Of a stretch of 64,000 nucleotides of DNA, positions 1 through 10,585 are shown one piece after another (position 1 is the stretch's first letter; each line of letters opens with the position of its first letter). This stretch comes from Streptomyces capillispiralis. GTDB taxonomy: Bacteria > Actinomycetota > Actinomycetes > Streptomycetales > Streptomycetaceae. The notes under the pieces were generated by a model. That model had not been told where the DNA came from. It worked only from the letters and a program-made list of their open reading frames with translations, and searched no databases. Where the stretch lies: positions 1,054,001 to 1,118,000 of the forward strand of contig NZ_VIWV01000001.1 of the NCBI RefSeq assembly GCF_007829875.1, given 5' to 3'. Both the position numbers and the translations under genes were made by a program.

Positions 1-1
1 C

Positions 2-1792
2 GACGACCTCAAGGCGTTCCGCACCCACGGCTCCAGGACACCCGGGCACCCGGAGTACGGCCACACCGCCGGGGTCGAGACCACCACGGGACCGCTCGGC
101 CAGGGCGTGGCCAACGCCGTCGGCATGGCGATGGCCGCCCGCTTCGAGCGCGGCCTGTTCGACCCGGACGCGCCCACGGGCCGGTCCCCCTTCGACCACA
201 CCGTCTGGGCGGTCGTCTCCGACGGCGACCTCCAGGAGGGCGTCTCCGCCGAGGCCTCCTCGCTGGCCGGCCACCAGAAGCTCGGCGGCCTGGTGCTGCT
301 CTACGACGACAACCACATCTCCATCGAGGGGGACACCGCCACCGCCTTCTCGGAGGACGTGCTCAAGCGGTACGAGGCCTACGGCTGGCACGTGGAGCGC
401 GTCGCGCCGCGCGAGGACGGCGACATCGACGTGCACGCCCTGTACGCGGCGCTGGTCTCGGCGCGCGCGGAGACCGGGCGGCCCTCGATCATCGCGATGC
501 GCACCGTCATCGCCTGGCCCGCCCCCCACGCGCGGAACACCGAGGCGTCGCACGGCTCGGCCCTCGGCGCGGAGGAGGTGGCCGCCACCAAGCGTCTCCT
601 CGGCTTCGACCCCGAGCGGGACTTCCAGGTCGCCGACGAGGTCCTCGCCCACACCCGCCGGGCGCTGGACCGGGGCGCCGAGGCGCACGCGGCCTGGGAC
701 AGGAGCATCGCCGGCTGGCGCGAGGCGAACCCGGAGCGCGCCGAGCTGTTCGACCGGGTCGTGGCAGGGCGGCTGCCCGACGGCTGGGAGGACGCCGTCC
801 CGGTGTTCGAACCCGGCCGGTCGGTCGCCACCCGGGCCGCCTCCGGCAAGGTCCTCCAGGCACTGGGTGCGGTCCTGCCGGAGCTGTGGGGCGGCTCCGC
901 CGACCTGGCGGGCTCCAACAACACCACCATCGACAAGACGTCGTCGTTCCTCCCCGCGGGCAACCCGCTGCCGCAGGCCGACCCGTACGGCCGTACGGTC
1001 CACTTCGGCATCCGCGAGTTCTCGATGGCCGCGGAGATGAACGGCATCGCCCTGCACGGCAACACACGCGTCTACGGCGGCACCTTCCTGGTGTTCTCCG
1101 ACTACATGCGCAACGCCGTCCGCATGTCCGCCCTGATGCAGCTTCCGGTGACGTTCGTGTGGACGCACGACTCCATCGGCCTCGGCGAGGACGGCCCGAC
1201 GCACCAGCCGGTCGAGCACCTGGCCTCGCTGCGCGCCATCCCGGGGCTGAACGTCGTCCGCCCGGCGGACGCCAACGAGACCGCGATCGCCTGGGCGGAG
1301 ATCATGAAGCGGCACACCACCCGTCCGGCCCCGCACGGACTGGCGCTCACCCGTCAGGGCGTACCGACGTACCCGCCGAACCCCGACGCGGCGAAGGGCG
1401 GTTACGTGCTGGCCGAGGCGTCCGGCGGGGCCCCGGAGGTGATCCTGATCGCCACCGGCTCCGAGGTCCGGCTCGCCGTCGCCGCACGGGACGTGCTGGA
1501 GGTCGACGGGATCGCCACCCGGGTGGTGTCGATGCCGTCCGTGGAGTGGTTCGAGGAGCAGCCGCGCGCCTACCGCGAGCGGGTCCTGCCGCCGTCCGTG
1601 AGGGCCCGCGTTGCGGTCGAGGCCGGAGTGGGACTGACGTGGTACCGGTTCACGGGTGACGCGGGACGCATCGTCTCCCTCGAACACTTCGGCGCCTCCG
1701 CCGACGCCGAGACCCTGTTCGCCGCCTACGGCTTCACCCCCGACGACGTCGTGGCCGCCGCCAGGGAATCACTGGCCGCCGCACGCGGTTGA
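2..1792 (+). CDS. tkt: Transketolase, 5'-truncated by the window
   Basis: Transfers two-carbon ketol units between sugar phosphates in the non-oxidative pentose phosphate pathway, using thiamine diphosphate in the cytoplasm. The frame is open from base 2, so the start lies outside the window; about 597 residues are visible of a family length near 690. The visible part begins in the conserved [12 protein letters not shown] stretch, followed by the TPP-binding region VSDGDLQEG and the central pyrimidine-binding domain ([15 protein letters not shown], then [16 protein letters not shown]). The C-terminal domain is complete. Transaldolase follows after 19 nt, as the first step of a seven-gene run. 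Identification is secure; the gene is probably the second transketolase copy, since streptomycetes carry a duplicated tkt-tal set (recalled). Confidence 0.97.
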   Translation, partial: DDLKAFRTHGSRTPGHPEYGHTAGVETTTGPLGQGVANAVGMAMAARFERGLFDPDAPTGRSPFDHTVWAVVSDGDLQEGVSAEASSLAGHQKLGGLVLLYDDNHISIEGDTATAFSEDVLKRYEAYGWHVERVAPREDGDIDVHALYAALVSARAETGRPSIIAMRTVIAWPAPHARNTEASHGSALGAEEVAATKRLLGFDPERDFQVADEVLAHTRRALDRGAEAHAAWDRSIAGWREANPERAELFDRVVAGRLPDGWEDAVPVFEPGRSVATRAASGKVLQALGAVLPELWGGSADLAGSNNTTIDKTSSFLPAGNPLPQADPYGRTVHFGIREFSMAAEMNGIALHGNTRVYGGTFLVFSDYMRNAVRMSALMQLPVTFVWTHDSIGLGEDGPTHQPVEHLASLRAIPGLNVVRPADANETAIAWAEIMKRHTTRPAPHGLALTRQGVPTYPPNPDAAKGGYVLAEASGGAPEVILIATGSEVRLAVAARDVLEVDGIATRVVSMPSVEWFEEQPRAYRERVLPPSVRARVAVEAGVGLTWYRFTGDAGRIVSLEHFGASADAETLFAAYGFTPDDVVAAARESLAAARG

Positions 1793-1811
1793 CGCGACCG
1801 CGAGAAAGAAG

Positions 1812-2960
1812 ATGATCAATGTGAACGAAGCAACCGCGAACGCGGGAGCACTGAAACGACTGGCCGACGAGGGGGTGTCGGTCTGGCTGGACGACCTGTC
1901 CCGGGAGCGCCTCGCCTCGGGCACCCTGGCCGCGCTCGTCGAGGCCGGGACCGTGGTCGGTGTCACCACCAACCCGTCGATCTTCCAGGCCGCCATCGGG
2001 TCGGGAGCGGGGTACGAGGAGCAGCTCGCCGACCTGGCCGTGCGGGGTGTCACGGTCGACGAGGCGGTGCGGATGATGACCACCCCCGACGTCCGGGCGG
2101 CCGCCGACGTCCTGCGGCCGGTGTACGAGGCGACCGGCGGCCGGGACGGCCGGGTCTCCATCGAGGTCGACCCGCGGCTGGCGCACGACACCCGTGCGAC
2201 GGTCGCCGAGGCCCGGCAGCTGGCCTGGCTGGTGGACCGGCCCAACGTGATGATCAAGATTCCGGCGACGAAGGCCGGCCTCCCCGCGATCACCGAGGTG
2301 ATCGGCGCCGGGATCAGTGTCAACGTCACGCTGATCTTCTCGCTGGAGCGGTACCGCGAGGTCATGGACGCCTACCTCGCCGGTCTGGAGCAGGCGCGCG
2401 CCGCCGGGCTCGACCTGGCCGCGATCCACTCCGTGGCCTCCTTCTTCGTCTCGCGCGTCGACAGCGAGATCGACAAGCGGCTGACGGTGCTGGGCACGCA
2501 CGAGGCCCTCGCCCTGAAGGGCCGGGCGGCCCTGGCCAACGCACGGCTCGCCTACGAGGCGTACGAGGAGGTCTTCTCCGGTGAGCGCCGGCCGGCGCCG
2601 GCCGGGGGGTCCCGGGCCAACGAGCAGCGCCCGCTGTGGGCGTCCACGGGGGTGAAGGACCCCGCCTACAAGGACACCCTGTATGTGGAGGAGCTGGTCG
2701 CACCCGGCACCGTCAACACGATGCCCGAGGCCACGCTGAGGGCCACCGCCGATCACGGCGTGGTCCGGGGCGACACCGTCACCGGCGGCTACGCCCAGGC
2801 GCGGGCCGACCTGGCCGCCGTGGAGCGGCTCGGGATCTCGTACGACGAGGTGGTGCGGCAGCTGGAGAACGAGGCCGTCGCGAAGTTCGAGGACGCCTGG
2901 CAGGAGCTGCTCGACGCGGTGGCGAAGGCGCTCGACAGCAAGGGAGTTGACGCGGAATGA
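1812..2960 (+). CDS. tal: Transaldolase
   Basis: Transfers dihydroxyacetone units between sedoheptulose-7-phosphate and glyceraldehyde-3-phosphate. At 382 residues it has the long actinobacterial TalB/Tal form. [11 protein letters not shown] is near the N-terminus, and the Schiff-base lysine lies in [12 protein letters not shown] (Lys149). The start chosen is ATG at 1812, in a purine-rich AGAAAGAAG context; a GTG at 1821 is a possible alternative with better Shine-Dalgarno spacing. The frame is open further upstream into tkt, but that stretch has no family similarity. The stop codon overlaps the zwf ATG by 4 nt (ATGA), so translation is likely coupled. Confidence 0.96.
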   Translation: MINVNEATANAGALKRLADEGVSVWLDDLSRERLASGTLAALVEAGTVVGVTTNPSIFQAAIGSGAGYEEQLADLAVRGVTVDEAVRMMTTPDVRAAADVLRPVYEATGGRDGRVSIEVDPRLAHDTRATVAEARQLAWLVDRPNVMIKIPATKAGLPAITEVIGAGISVNVTLIFSLERYREVMDAYLAGLEQARAAGLDLAAIHSVASFFVSRVDSEIDKRLTVLGTHEALALKGRAALANARLAYEAYEEVFSGERRPAPAGGSRANEQRPLWASTGVKDPAYKDTLYVEELVAPGTVNTMPEATLRATADHGVVRGDTVTGGYAQARADLAAVERLGISYDEVVRQLENEAVAKFEDAWQELLDAVAKALDSKGVDAE

Positions 2961-4648
2961 CCGACGAGACGACCGGACCGGCGGCGCAGGCCCCCGGCGG
3001 GGCGGGAGCGCCCGGAGCGGCGGCGGACACCTCGGTGACCGCGCCGGAGGAGACGGCTGAGGTGCCCGCTGAGGAACCGGCGGAGGAACCGGCGGAGGCC
3101 CTCATGGCCCCCGATCCGCCCGCCGCCGACTGGTCCAACCCGTTGCGTGACCCCCGGGACCGCCGCCTGCCCCGGGTCGCCGGCCCCTCCGGCCTGGTGA
3201 TCTTCGGTGTGACGGGCGACCTGTCCCGCAAGAAGCTGATGCCGGCCGTGTACGACCTCGCCAACCGGGGCCTGCTGCCGCCGGGCTTCTCGCTGGTCGG
3301 GTTCGCCCGCCGGGACTGGGAGGACCAGGACTTCGCGCAGGTGGTGCACGACGCGGTCAAGGAGCACGCCCGCACCCCGTTCCGCGAGGAGGTCTGGCAG
3401 CAGCTCTCCGAGGGCATGCGGTTCGTCCCCGGTGACTTCGACGACGACTCGGCGTTCAAGCACCTGCGCTCGGCGGTCGAGGAGCTGGACGCCTCCCGGG
3501 GCACCAGCGGCAACTACGCCTTCTACCTCTCCGTACCGCCGAAGTTCTTCCCCAAGGTGGTCCAGCAGCTGAAGAAGCACGGGCTGGCCGACGCCCCCGA
3601 GGGCTCCTGGCGGCGCGCGGTGATCGAGAAGCCGTTCGGGCACGACCTGACGTCGGCCCGGGAGCTCAACGCGATCGTGCACGAGGTGTTCGACCCGGAG
3701 CAGGTCTTCCGGATCGACCACTACCTCGGCAAGGAGACCGTGCAGAACATCTTGGCGCTGCGCTTCGCCAACCAGATGTTCGAGCCGATCTGGAACAGGT
3801 CCTTCGTGGACCATGTGCAGATCACCATGGCGGAGGACATCGGCATCGGCGGCCGCGCGGGCTACTACGACGGCATCGGCGCTGCGCGTGACGTCATCCA
3901 GAACCACCTGCTGCAGCTGATGGCGCTCACCGCGATGGAGGAACCGGCCTCCTTCGACGCGGCCTCGCTGCTGACCGAGAAGCTGAAGGTGTTCCGGGCC
4001 GTCGAGCTCCCGGACGACCTGGGCCGGCACACGGTGCGCGGCCAGTACGAGGGCGCCTGGCAGGGCGGCGCGAAGGTGCGCGGCTATCTGGAGGAGGAGG
4101 GCATCGACCCGGCCTCCGCCACGGACACCTACGCGGCGATCAAGCTCGGGGTGGACAACCGGCGCTGGGCGGGCGTCCCCTTCTACCTGCGCGCCGGCAA
4201 GCGGCTCGGCCGCCGGGTCACCGAGATCGCGGTGGTCTTCCAGCGGGCGCCGCACTCCCCCTTCGACTCCACCGCCACCGAGGAGCTGGGCGAGAACGCG
4301 ATCGTCATCCGGGTCCAGCCGGACGAGGGCATGACGGTCCGCTTCGGCTCCAAGGTGCCGGGCACGTCCATGGAGCTGCGGGACGTGACGATGGACTTCG
4401 CCTACGGCGAGTCGTTCACCGAGTCCAGCCCGGAGGCGTACGAACGGCTCATCCTGGACGTCCTCCTGGGGGACGCCAACCTGTTCCCCCGGCACCAGGA
4501 AGTGGAAGAGTCCTGGAAGATCCTCGACCCGATCGAGGAGTACTGGGCGTCTCACGGCCGGCCGGCGCGGTACGCCTCGGGCAGCTGGGGACCCGCGGAA
4601 GCCGACGAGATGCTCGCACGAGACGGACGGAGCTGGCGCAGGCCATGA
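2957..4648 (+). CDS. zwf: Glucose-6-phosphate 1-dehydrogenase
   Basis: Oxidises glucose-6-phosphate to 6-phosphogluconolactone, the entry to the oxidative pentose phosphate pathway. The 563-residue product has the nucleotide-binding motif [10 protein letters not shown] (about residue 84) and the active-site motif RIDHYLGKE (Arg252 to Glu260, catalytic His255). The first 50 or so residues are an Ala/Pro/Glu-rich low-complexity tail with repeated [13 protein letters not shown] units, not part of the family fold. The start at 2957 is supported by the ATGA overlap with tal, but an internal ATG (LMAPDPP, about residue 50) could give a tail-less form. The stop overlaps opcA, its dedicated assembly factor, by 4 nt. 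Confidence 0.97.
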   Translation: MTDETTGPAAQAPGGAGAPGAAADTSVTAPEETAEVPAEEPAEEPAEALMAPDPPAADWSNPLRDPRDRRLPRVAGPSGLVIFGVTGDLSRKKLMPAVYDLANRGLLPPGFSLVGFARRDWEDQDFAQVVHDAVKEHARTPFREEVWQQLSEGMRFVPGDFDDDSAFKHLRSAVEELDASRGTSGNYAFYLSVPPKFFPKVVQQLKKHGLADAPEGSWRRAVIEKPFGHDLTSARELNAIVHEVFDPEQVFRIDHYLGKETVQNILALRFANQMFEPIWNRSFVDHVQITMAEDIGIGGRAGYYDGIGAARDVIQNHLLQLMALTAMEEPASFDAASLLTEKLKVFRAVELPDDLGRHTVRGQYEGAWQGGAKVRGYLEEEGIDPASATDTYAAIKLGVDNRRWAGVPFYLRAGKRLGRRVTEIAVVFQRAPHSPFDSTATEELGENAIVIRVQPDEGMTVRFGSKVPGTSMELRDVTMDFAYGESFTESSPEAYERLILDVLLGDANLFPRHQEVEESWKILDPIEEYWASHGRPARYASGSWGPAEADEMLARDGRSWRRP

Positions 4649-5580
4649 AGATCGACCTGACCGACACCACGGCAAGCAAGGTCAACAAGGCGCTGGTGCA
4701 GGGCCGCCGCGCCATCGGCACACCGGCCGTGGGCATGGTCCTGACGATGGTGATCGTCACGGACGAGGAGAACGCCTACGACTCGATCAAGGCGGCCGAG
4801 GAGGCCTCGCACGAGCACCCCTCGCGCACCCTGGTCGTCATCAAGCGGCACGCCCGCACCCCGCGCGAGCGCACCCACCCCCGGCTGGACGCCGAGGTAC
4901 GGGTCGGCTCGGAGGCCGGCACCGGGGAGACCGTGGTGCTGCGGACCTACGGCGAGGTGTCCGAGCACGCCGACTCGGTGGTGCTGCCGCTGCTGCTGCC
5001 GGACGCCCCGGTGGTGGTGTGGTGGCCGTCGGACGCGCCCGACAACCCCGCGAAGGACCCGCTGGGCGCGCTGGGCCAGCGCAGGATCACCGACCTGTAC
5101 GCGGTCGAGAACCCGATGGAGGTGCTCGAGAAGCGGAGGCGCACCTACGCTCCCGGCGACACCGACCTGGCGTGGACCAGGCTGACGCTGTGGCGCTCCA
5201 TGCTGGCGGCGGCGCTGGACCAGGCCCGGGCGACGGTGACCTCGGCGGCCGTGGAGGCCGAGGCGGACAATCCGGCCGCCGAGCTGCTCGCGCGCTGGCT
5301 GGAGGCGCGGCTGAAGGTCACCGTGGACCGGGTGGTGACGGCCGGGCCGGTCGTCACGGCGGTCCGGCTGGGCACCGCGGACGGCGAGGTCGTCATCGAC
5401 CGGCCCGAGGGCCCGCTGGCCACGCTCACCCTGCCGGGCCAGCCCTCGCGCCGGCTGGCGCTGAAGGTCCGGCCCACTTCCGAACTGATCGCCGAGGAGC
5501 TCAGGCGCCTCGACGCGGACGAGATGTACGCCATCGCCCTGCGCGGCGAGGCCACCGAGGAGATCCCCGCCCATGTCTGA
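4645..5580 (+). CDS. opcA: Glucose-6-phosphate dehydrogenase assembly protein OpcA
   Basis: OpcA is needed for assembly or activity of actinobacterial and cyanobacterial G6PDH; its place directly behind zwf with a 4-nt overlap (ATGA) fits this. The protein is 311 residues, close to the actinobacterial family length. It begins [17 protein letters not shown] and has the family core [18 protein letters not shown]. No enzymatic motif is visible. Its last codons overlap the pgi start by 8 nt. Confidence 0.95.
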   Translation: MKIDLTDTTASKVNKALVQGRRAIGTPAVGMVLTMVIVTDEENAYDSIKAAEEASHEHPSRTLVVIKRHARTPRERTHPRLDAEVRVGSEAGTGETVVLRTYGEVSEHADSVVLPLLLPDAPVVVWWPSDAPDNPAKDPLGALGQRRITDLYAVENPMEVLEKRRRTYAPGDTDLAWTRLTLWRSMLAAALDQARATVTSAAVEAEADNPAAELLARWLEARLKVTVDRVVTAGPVVTAVRLGTADGEVVIDRPEGPLATLTLPGQPSRRLALKVRPTSELIAEELRRLDADEMYAIALRGEATEEIPAHV

Positions 5581-7216
5581 CGTCCCCGAGCCGATCCGGC
5601 GCCCCGAGTGGGCCGCCCTGGAGAACCACCGCACGGACGCCCTGCCTCAGCCCGACCTGCGGGAACTGTTCGCCGCCGACCCGTCCCGCGCGCAGCGCTA
5701 CGTTGTCCACGTGGGCGACCTGCGCATCGACTACTCCAAGCACCTGGTCACCGACGACACGCTCGCCCTGCTGGTCGAGCTGGCCGAGGCCACCGACGTG
5801 CCCGGTCTGCGGGACGCCATGTTCCGTGGCGAGAGGATCAACACCACGGAGGACCGGGCGGTGCTGCACACCGCGCTGCGGGCTCCGCGGGACGCGGTGG
5901 TCGAGGTGGACGGGGAGAACGTGGTCCCGGCCGTGCACGCCGTCCTGGACCGGATGGCGGACTTCGCCGGCCGGGTGCGTTCCGGGGAGTGGACGGGGCA
6001 CACCGGCAGGCGGATCCGCAACGTCGTCAACATCGGCATCGGCGGCTCGGACCTGGGGCCCGCGATGGCGTACGAGGTGCTGCGCCCCTACACCGCGCGC
6101 GACCTGACGTTCCGTTTCGTGTCGAACGTGGACGGCGCCGACCTGCACGAGGCGGTACGTGACCTGGACCCGGCCGAGACGCTGTTCATCGTCGCGTCCA
6201 AGACGTTCACCACCATCGAGACGGTCACCAACGCCACCTCCGCGCGGAACTGGCTGCTGGACGCGCTGGGTGACGAGAAGGCGGTGGCCAGGCACTTCGT
6301 GGCCCTGTCGACGAACGCCGAGAAGGTCACGGACTTCGGCATCGACACGGCGAACATGTTCGAGTTCTGGGACTGGGTCGGCGGACGCTACTCGTTCGAC
6401 TCGGCGATCGGCCTGTCGCTGATGATCGCGATCGGCCCGGACCGCTTCCGGGAGATGCTGGACGGCTTCCGCATCGTCGACGAGCACTTCGTCAACGCGC
6501 CCGCCGAGGCCAACGCGCCGATGATCCTGGGCCTGCTGGGCGTCTGGTACAACAACTTCCTCGACGCGCAGTCGCACGCGGTGCTGCCGTACTCGCACTA
6601 CCTGTCGAAGTTCACCGCCTACCTCCAGCAGCTCGACATGGAGTCCAACGGCAAGTCGGTGGACCGCCAGGGCCGCCCGGTCACCTGGCAGACCGGACCG
6701 GTGGTGTGGGGCACGCCCGGCACCAACGGGCAGCACGCCTACTACCAGCTGATCCACCAGGGCACCAAGCTGATCCCGGCCGACCTGATCGGGTTCGCCC
6801 GCCCGGTCGCCGAGCTGAGCGACGACCTCACGGCCCAGCACGACCTGCTGATGGCCAACCTGTTCGCCCAGGGCCAGGCCCTCGCCTTCGGCAAGACCGC
6901 CGAGGAGGTCCGGGCGGAGGGCGTGCCCGAGGAGCAGGTGCCGCACCGCACCTTCCGCGGCAACCACCCCACCACCACGATCCTGGCCACCGAACTGACC
7001 CCGTCGGTGCTCGGCCAGCTGATCGCGCTCTACGAGCACAAGGTGTTCGTGCAGGGCGCGATCTGGAACATCGACTCCTTCGACCAGTGGGGCGTCGAAC
7101 TCGGCAAGGTGCTCGCCAAGCGCGTCGAGCCCGCCCTCACCGAAGGCGCCGACGTCCCCGGTCTCGACCCGTCCACGGCCGCGCTGGTGGCCGCCTACCG
7201 CGAACGCAGGAAGTGA
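5573..7216 (+). CDS. pgi: Glucose-6-phosphate isomerase
   Basis: Interconverts glucose-6-phosphate and fructose-6-phosphate, letting carbon recycle between the pentose phosphate pathway and glycolysis. The 547-residue protein has the usual length. It carries the sugar-phosphate loop [11 protein letters not shown], the [15 protein letters not shown] signature, the His-containing FRGNHPTTT region, and the C-terminal [10 protein letters not shown] signature with the active-site Lys. The ATG at 5573 lies inside the end of opcA (8-nt overlap), so it is probably read by coupling. The next gene, gnd, starts 6 nt after the stop. Confidence 0.98.
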   Translation: MSDVPEPIRRPEWAALENHRTDALPQPDLRELFAADPSRAQRYVVHVGDLRIDYSKHLVTDDTLALLVELAEATDVPGLRDAMFRGERINTTEDRAVLHTALRAPRDAVVEVDGENVVPAVHAVLDRMADFAGRVRSGEWTGHTGRRIRNVVNIGIGGSDLGPAMAYEVLRPYTARDLTFRFVSNVDGADLHEAVRDLDPAETLFIVASKTFTTIETVTNATSARNWLLDALGDEKAVARHFVALSTNAEKVTDFGIDTANMFEFWDWVGGRYSFDSAIGLSLMIAIGPDRFREMLDGFRIVDEHFVNAPAEANAPMILGLLGVWYNNFLDAQSHAVLPYSHYLSKFTAYLQQLDMESNGKSVDRQGRPVTWQTGPVVWGTPGTNGQHAYYQLIHQGTKLIPADLIGFARPVAELSDDLTAQHDLLMANLFAQGQALAFGKTAEEVRAEGVPEEQVPHRTFRGNHPTTTILATELTPSVLGQLIALYEHKVFVQGAIWNIDSFDQWGVELGKVLAKRVEPALTEGADVPGLDPSTAALVAAYRERRK

Positions 7217-7222
7217 ACTGAC

Positions 7223-8107
7223 ATGCAGATCGGTCTTGTTGGTCTCGGCAAGATGGGCGGCAACATGCGCGAGCGCATCCGCAACGCCGGCCACACCGTG
7301 ATCGGGTACGACACCAACCCCGAACTCTCCGACGTGGACCACCTGTCCGACCTCGTCGACCGGCTCGAAGGGCCGCGCGCGGTGTGGGTGATGGTCCCGG
7401 CAGGCGCCGCCACGCAGCACGTCATCGACCAGCTGGCGAGCCTGCTCAAGCCCGGCGACACCGTCGTCGACGGCGGCAACTCCCGCTGGACGGACGACGA
7501 GAAGCACGCCAGGGAGCTGGGCGCCCGGGGCATCGGGTTCGTCGACGCCGGCGTCTCGGGCGGCGTCTGGGGCCTGAAGAACGGCTACGCCCTGATGGTC
7601 GGCGGTGACGAGGAGCACGTGGAGCGGCTGAAGCCGATCTTCGACGCGCTCAAGCCGGACGGCCCGTACGGCTATGTCCACGCGGGCCGGGTGGGCGCCG
7701 GGCACTTCGCGAAGATGGTCCACAACGGCATCGAGTACGCCATGATGCAGGCCTACGCCGAGGGCTGGGAGCTGCTGGAGAAGGCCGAGTCGGTGACCGG
7801 CGTCCGGGACGTGTTCCGCTCCTGGCAGGAGGGCACCGTCATCCGCTCCTGGCTGCTGGACCTCGCGGTCAACGCCCTCGACGAGGACGAGCACCTGGAG
7901 CGGCTGCGGGGTTACGCGGAGGACTCGGGCGAGGGCCGCTGGACCGTGGAGGCGGCGATCGACAACGCCGTGCCGCTGCCGGCGATCACCGCGTCGCTGT
8001 TCGCGCGGTTCGCCTCCCGTCAGGAGGACTCGCCGCAGATGAAGATGGTCGCGGCGCTGCGCAACCAGTTCGGCGGCCACGCCGTCGAGTCGGCGAAGAA
8101 GGCGTAA
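7223..8107 (+). CDS. gnd: 6-Phosphogluconate dehydrogenase, decarboxylating, short form
   Basis: Converts 6-phosphogluconate to ribulose-5-phosphate and CO2. At 294 residues it belongs to the short 6PGDH class (YqeC/GntZ-like), often NAD-preferring, rather than the 470-residue GndA class; cofactor preference is an inference from the class. The N-terminal Rossmann motif is GLGKMGGNM. The family signature VDAGVSGGVWGLKNGYALM is followed by the catalytic Lys164 in HFAKMVHNGIEYAMMQ. It begins 6 nt after pgi, and 5 nt separate it from the phosphatase gene. This completes an operon holding all steps from G6P to Ru5P except a recognisable lactonase. Confidence 0.95.
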   Translation: MQIGLVGLGKMGGNMRERIRNAGHTVIGYDTNPELSDVDHLSDLVDRLEGPRAVWVMVPAGAATQHVIDQLASLLKPGDTVVDGGNSRWTDDEKHARELGARGIGFVDAGVSGGVWGLKNGYALMVGGDEEHVERLKPIFDALKPDGPYGYVHAGRVGAGHFAKMVHNGIEYAMMQAYAEGWELLEKAESVTGVRDVFRSWQEGTVIRSWLLDLAVNALDEDEHLERLRGYAEDSGEGRWTVEAAIDNAVPLPAITASLFARFASRQEDSPQMKMVAALRNQFGGHAVESAKKA

Positions 8108-8112
8108 CGACC

Positions 8113-8697
8113 GTGGGGGATCTGCTGCTGGCGCGGCACGGCGAGACGGAGTGGAGCAGAGCGGGCCGGCACACCGGCCGCACCGATCTGCCCCTGACCC
8201 CGGCGGGTGAGGCACAGGCCAAGTCCCTCGCCCCGCTGCTGGCCGGACGGGCCTTCGGACTGGTGCTCACCAGCCCGCTGGCCCGTGCCCGGCGCACCGC
8301 CGACCTGGCGGGCCTGACCGGCGCCCTGCCGGAACCGGACCTGCGGGAGTGGGACTACGGCGCCTACGAGGGCATCACGACCGCCGAGATCCACCGGACC
8401 CGGCCCGGCTGGGACCTGTGGACCGACGGGGTGCCGCCGGGCACGGAGTTCGCGGGCGAGTCCCCCGAGCAGGTCGGGGCCCGCGCGGACCGGGTGCTGT
8501 CCCGGCTGGCCGGGGCGCTGGAGGAGGGGGACGTCGTGCTCGTGGCCCACGGTCACCTGCTGCGCGTCCTGACGGCCCGCCGGCTGGGTCTGCCCCCGGC
8601 CGCCGGCCGCCTGTTCCGGCTGGAGACGGGCACGTTGAGCCGTCTGTCGCTGGAGCACGGCAGGCCCGTCGTCGCCGAGTGGAACACCCGCCCGTAA
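8113..8697 (+). CDS. Histidine phosphatase family protein
   Basis: This 194-residue protein has the phosphoglycerate-mutase-like fold: the catalytic LARHGETEW motif (His9), the TSPLARARRTA arginine motif, the acid REWDYGAYEG, and the second His in VLVAHGHLLRVL. The family includes phosphatases for sugar phosphates, nucleotides and cofactors, so the substrate cannot be read from sequence. The 5-nt gap to gnd suggests co-transcription and a sugar-phosphate substrate, but that is inference. GTG at 8113 is the only start that keeps the catalytic motif at the usual position. It is convergent with the following gene, only 10 nt away. Confidence 0.9.
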   Translation: MGDLLLARHGETEWSRAGRHTGRTDLPLTPAGEAQAKSLAPLLAGRAFGLVLTSPLARARRTADLAGLTGALPEPDLREWDYGAYEGITTAEIHRTRPGWDLWTDGVPPGTEFAGESPEQVGARADRVLSRLAGALEEGDVVLVAHGHLLRVLTARRLGLPPAAGRLFRLETGTLSRLSLEHGRPVVAEWNTRP

Positions 8698-8707
8698 CCG
8701 GTGCGCC

Positions 8708-10495
8708 TCAGCCGCCCGCGTGCGTCCGCGCGGCGTGCTGGGCGGCCAGGCGGACGGGGGCGTTGCGGGCGCCGTAGCCGCGGTGGCCGGGGTCGCGCTG
8801 GAGGAGCTCGAAGAAGACCCCGCCGATGGTGCGGGTGTAGCAGTGGCGCAGGGCGCCGTGCTCGTCACGGTCGTAGAGGATGCCCACTTCGCGGTAGGTG
8901 TCCAGCTCGCCGTCGGCGAAGTCGTGGCGGGCGGCGAGGTCGTCGTGGTAGTTCGCCGGGATCGGCAGCAGCCGGCCCCCGGCGTCACGGAAGCGGCGGG
9001 CCGCGGCCACCACGTCGTCGGTGGCGAGCGCGATGTGCTGGGCGTGCACGGTGTCGTCCGTGGGCGCGGCACCGACGGTGAGGGCGATCCGGACGCTGCC
9101 GTCGGCGTTGCTGACCGCGCGGCTGCGCAGCAGGCCGTAGGGGTCGGCGACGTCCACGCTGTCCTCGGCCCGCAGGCCGAGCACGCTGCGGTGGAACAGC
9201 GCCGCCTCGTCGAAGTGGTGCCAGGGCTGGGTGAGGGCGAGGTGGTCGATGTGCCGCACGCCCGGGGCCGCGGGGGCGTGCTCCACGTCCTCGAAGTCGG
9301 CCCGCCAGCCGTCGGGCCGCGTACCGCAGAAGAACAGTTCCGTGCCGTCGGGCGCGGCCACCGCGTCGAGCGGGGCGTCCCCGGGGGCGCGGCGGCGCGG
9401 CAGGACGGGCGCCAGCAGGGCCTCCGCGCGGCGGGCGGCTCCGGCGGGGTCGGGTGACTCCAGGCCGACGGCGGCGAGCCGGGTGCCGTCACGGCGCACG
9501 GCCGCACCGGTGTTGACCAGGATGCGTGCCTCGCCCTGCTGCCACAGGTCGACGGGCTTGCCGCGGTGCCGGGCGGTGCGGGCGAAACCGAGGGCGCCGA
9601 GCAGCGCCGCGAGGGGTTCCGCGTCCGGTGTGAGGAGTTCGGCGAAGGCGAATCCGGTCGGCACGACGGGGGCGGGCGGTCCGGCGGCGCCCACCTCCTC
9701 CTGGAGCATCAGCAGGGAGCGGCGGGCGTCCACGGCGGTCGGGCCGGCCTCGGACTGCCGGACGACGTCGTTGAACACCTCCAGGGAGAGCGGTCCGTCG
9801 TAGCCGGTGCGCAGGACGTGCCGGACCAGTCCGGCGACGTCGAAACCGCCCTGGCCGGGGAAGCAGCGGTGGTGGCGGCTCCACTGGAGGACGTCCATCG
9901 CGGGCAGCGGGGCGTCGGCGAGCTGGAGGAAGAAGATCTTCTCGCCGGGGATGTCCTCGATGCCCTCGGGGTCGCAGCCGCGGGAGAGGATGTGGAAGCT
10001 GTCCAGACAGGTGCCGAGCGCGGGATGGTCCGCCGCCTCGACGATCCGCCAGGCGTGGTCGTAGGTGCTGACGTGCCGTCCCCAGGCCAGCGCCTCGTAC
10101 GCCACCCGGATGCCGAAGTCGGCGGCCAGGCCGGCCAGTTCGCTCAGCTGCCCGGCGGCGAGGGCGTCGTCGTCCACGGCGGCGGGGTCGACGCTGGAGC
10201 AGACCAGGACCGTGTCCGCGCCCAGCCGGCGCATCAGATCGAACTTGTGCCGGGCCCGGCGCAGGTTGCGGGCGAACACCTCGGCGGGCACGGCCTCGAT
10301 GTCGCGCAGCGGCTGGTAGAGGTCGACGGTCAGCCCGAGGTCGGCGCAGCGGGCGCGGACCTCCTCCGGGGAGAGGGGGGCGGCGAGCAGGTCGTTCTCG
10401 AAGATCTCCACCCCGTCGAAGCCGGCCCGGGCGGCGGCCGTGAGCTTCTCGGTGAGGGACCCGCTGAGGGAGACGGTGGCGATGGACGTGCGCAC
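8708..10495 (-). CDS. 3-Dehydroshikimate dehydratase fused to an HPPD-like domain (QuiC1 type)
   Basis: The N-terminal half (about residues 1-270) is a xylose-isomerase-like TIM barrel with probable metal ligands in RVAYEALAWG, CLDSFHILSRG, FFLQLAD and LSLEVFND. The C-terminal half (about 290-595) is a two-module VOC fold like 4-hydroxyphenylpyruvate dioxygenase, with metal ligands in RHIDHLALT, AQHIALATDD and GGVFFELLQRD. This architecture is that of Pseudomonas QuiC1, which dehydrates 3-dehydroshikimate to protocatechuate. The gene lies 90 nt downstream of a quinate/shikimate dehydrogenase and near an MHS permease, so a role in quinate/shikimate breakdown is likely. No protocatechuate ring-cleavage genes are in the window. 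Automatic annotation may misname it as HPPD only. Confidence 0.85.
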   Translation of the reverse strand: MRTSIATVSLSGSLTEKLTAAARAGFDGVEIFENDLLAAPLSPEEVRARCADLGLTVDLYQPLRDIEAVPAEVFARNLRRARHKFDLMRRLGADTVLVCSSVDPAAVDDDALAAGQLSELAGLAADFGIRVAYEALAWGRHVSTYDHAWRIVEAADHPALGTCLDSFHILSRGCDPEGIEDIPGEKIFFLQLADAPLPAMDVLQWSRHHRCFPGQGGFDVAGLVRHVLRTGYDGPLSLEVFNDVVRQSEAGPTAVDARRSLLMLQEEVGAAGPPAPVVPTGFAFAELLTPDAEPLAALLGALGFARTARHRGKPVDLWQQGEARILVNTGAAVRRDGTRLAAVGLESPDPAGAARRAEALLAPVLPRRRAPGDAPLDAVAAPDGTELFFCGTRPDGWRADFEDVEHAPAAPGVRHIDHLALTQPWHHFDEAALFHRSVLGLRAEDSVDVADPYGLLRSRAVSNADGSVRIALTVGAAPTDDTVHAQHIALATDDVVAAARRFRDAGGRLLPIPANYHDDLAARHDFADGELDTYREVGILYDRDEHGALRHCYTRTIGGVFFELLQRDPGHRGYGARNAPVRLAAQHAARTHAGG

Positions 10496-10585
10496 GTCGG
10501 TACCTCTCGCTTCCGTGGACTGGCGGGATCGTCCGGGAGGGCCGGGGGCTTCCCGTGGCTGTGCTTCCTGGGCCGCGCGGTCCGG

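Noticed and set aside
5501..8215. A 900-codon open frame antisense to pgi and gnd
   Set aside because: It is a by-product of extreme GC bias at third positions; it has no domain, start signal or family resemblance, while the sense genes are certain.
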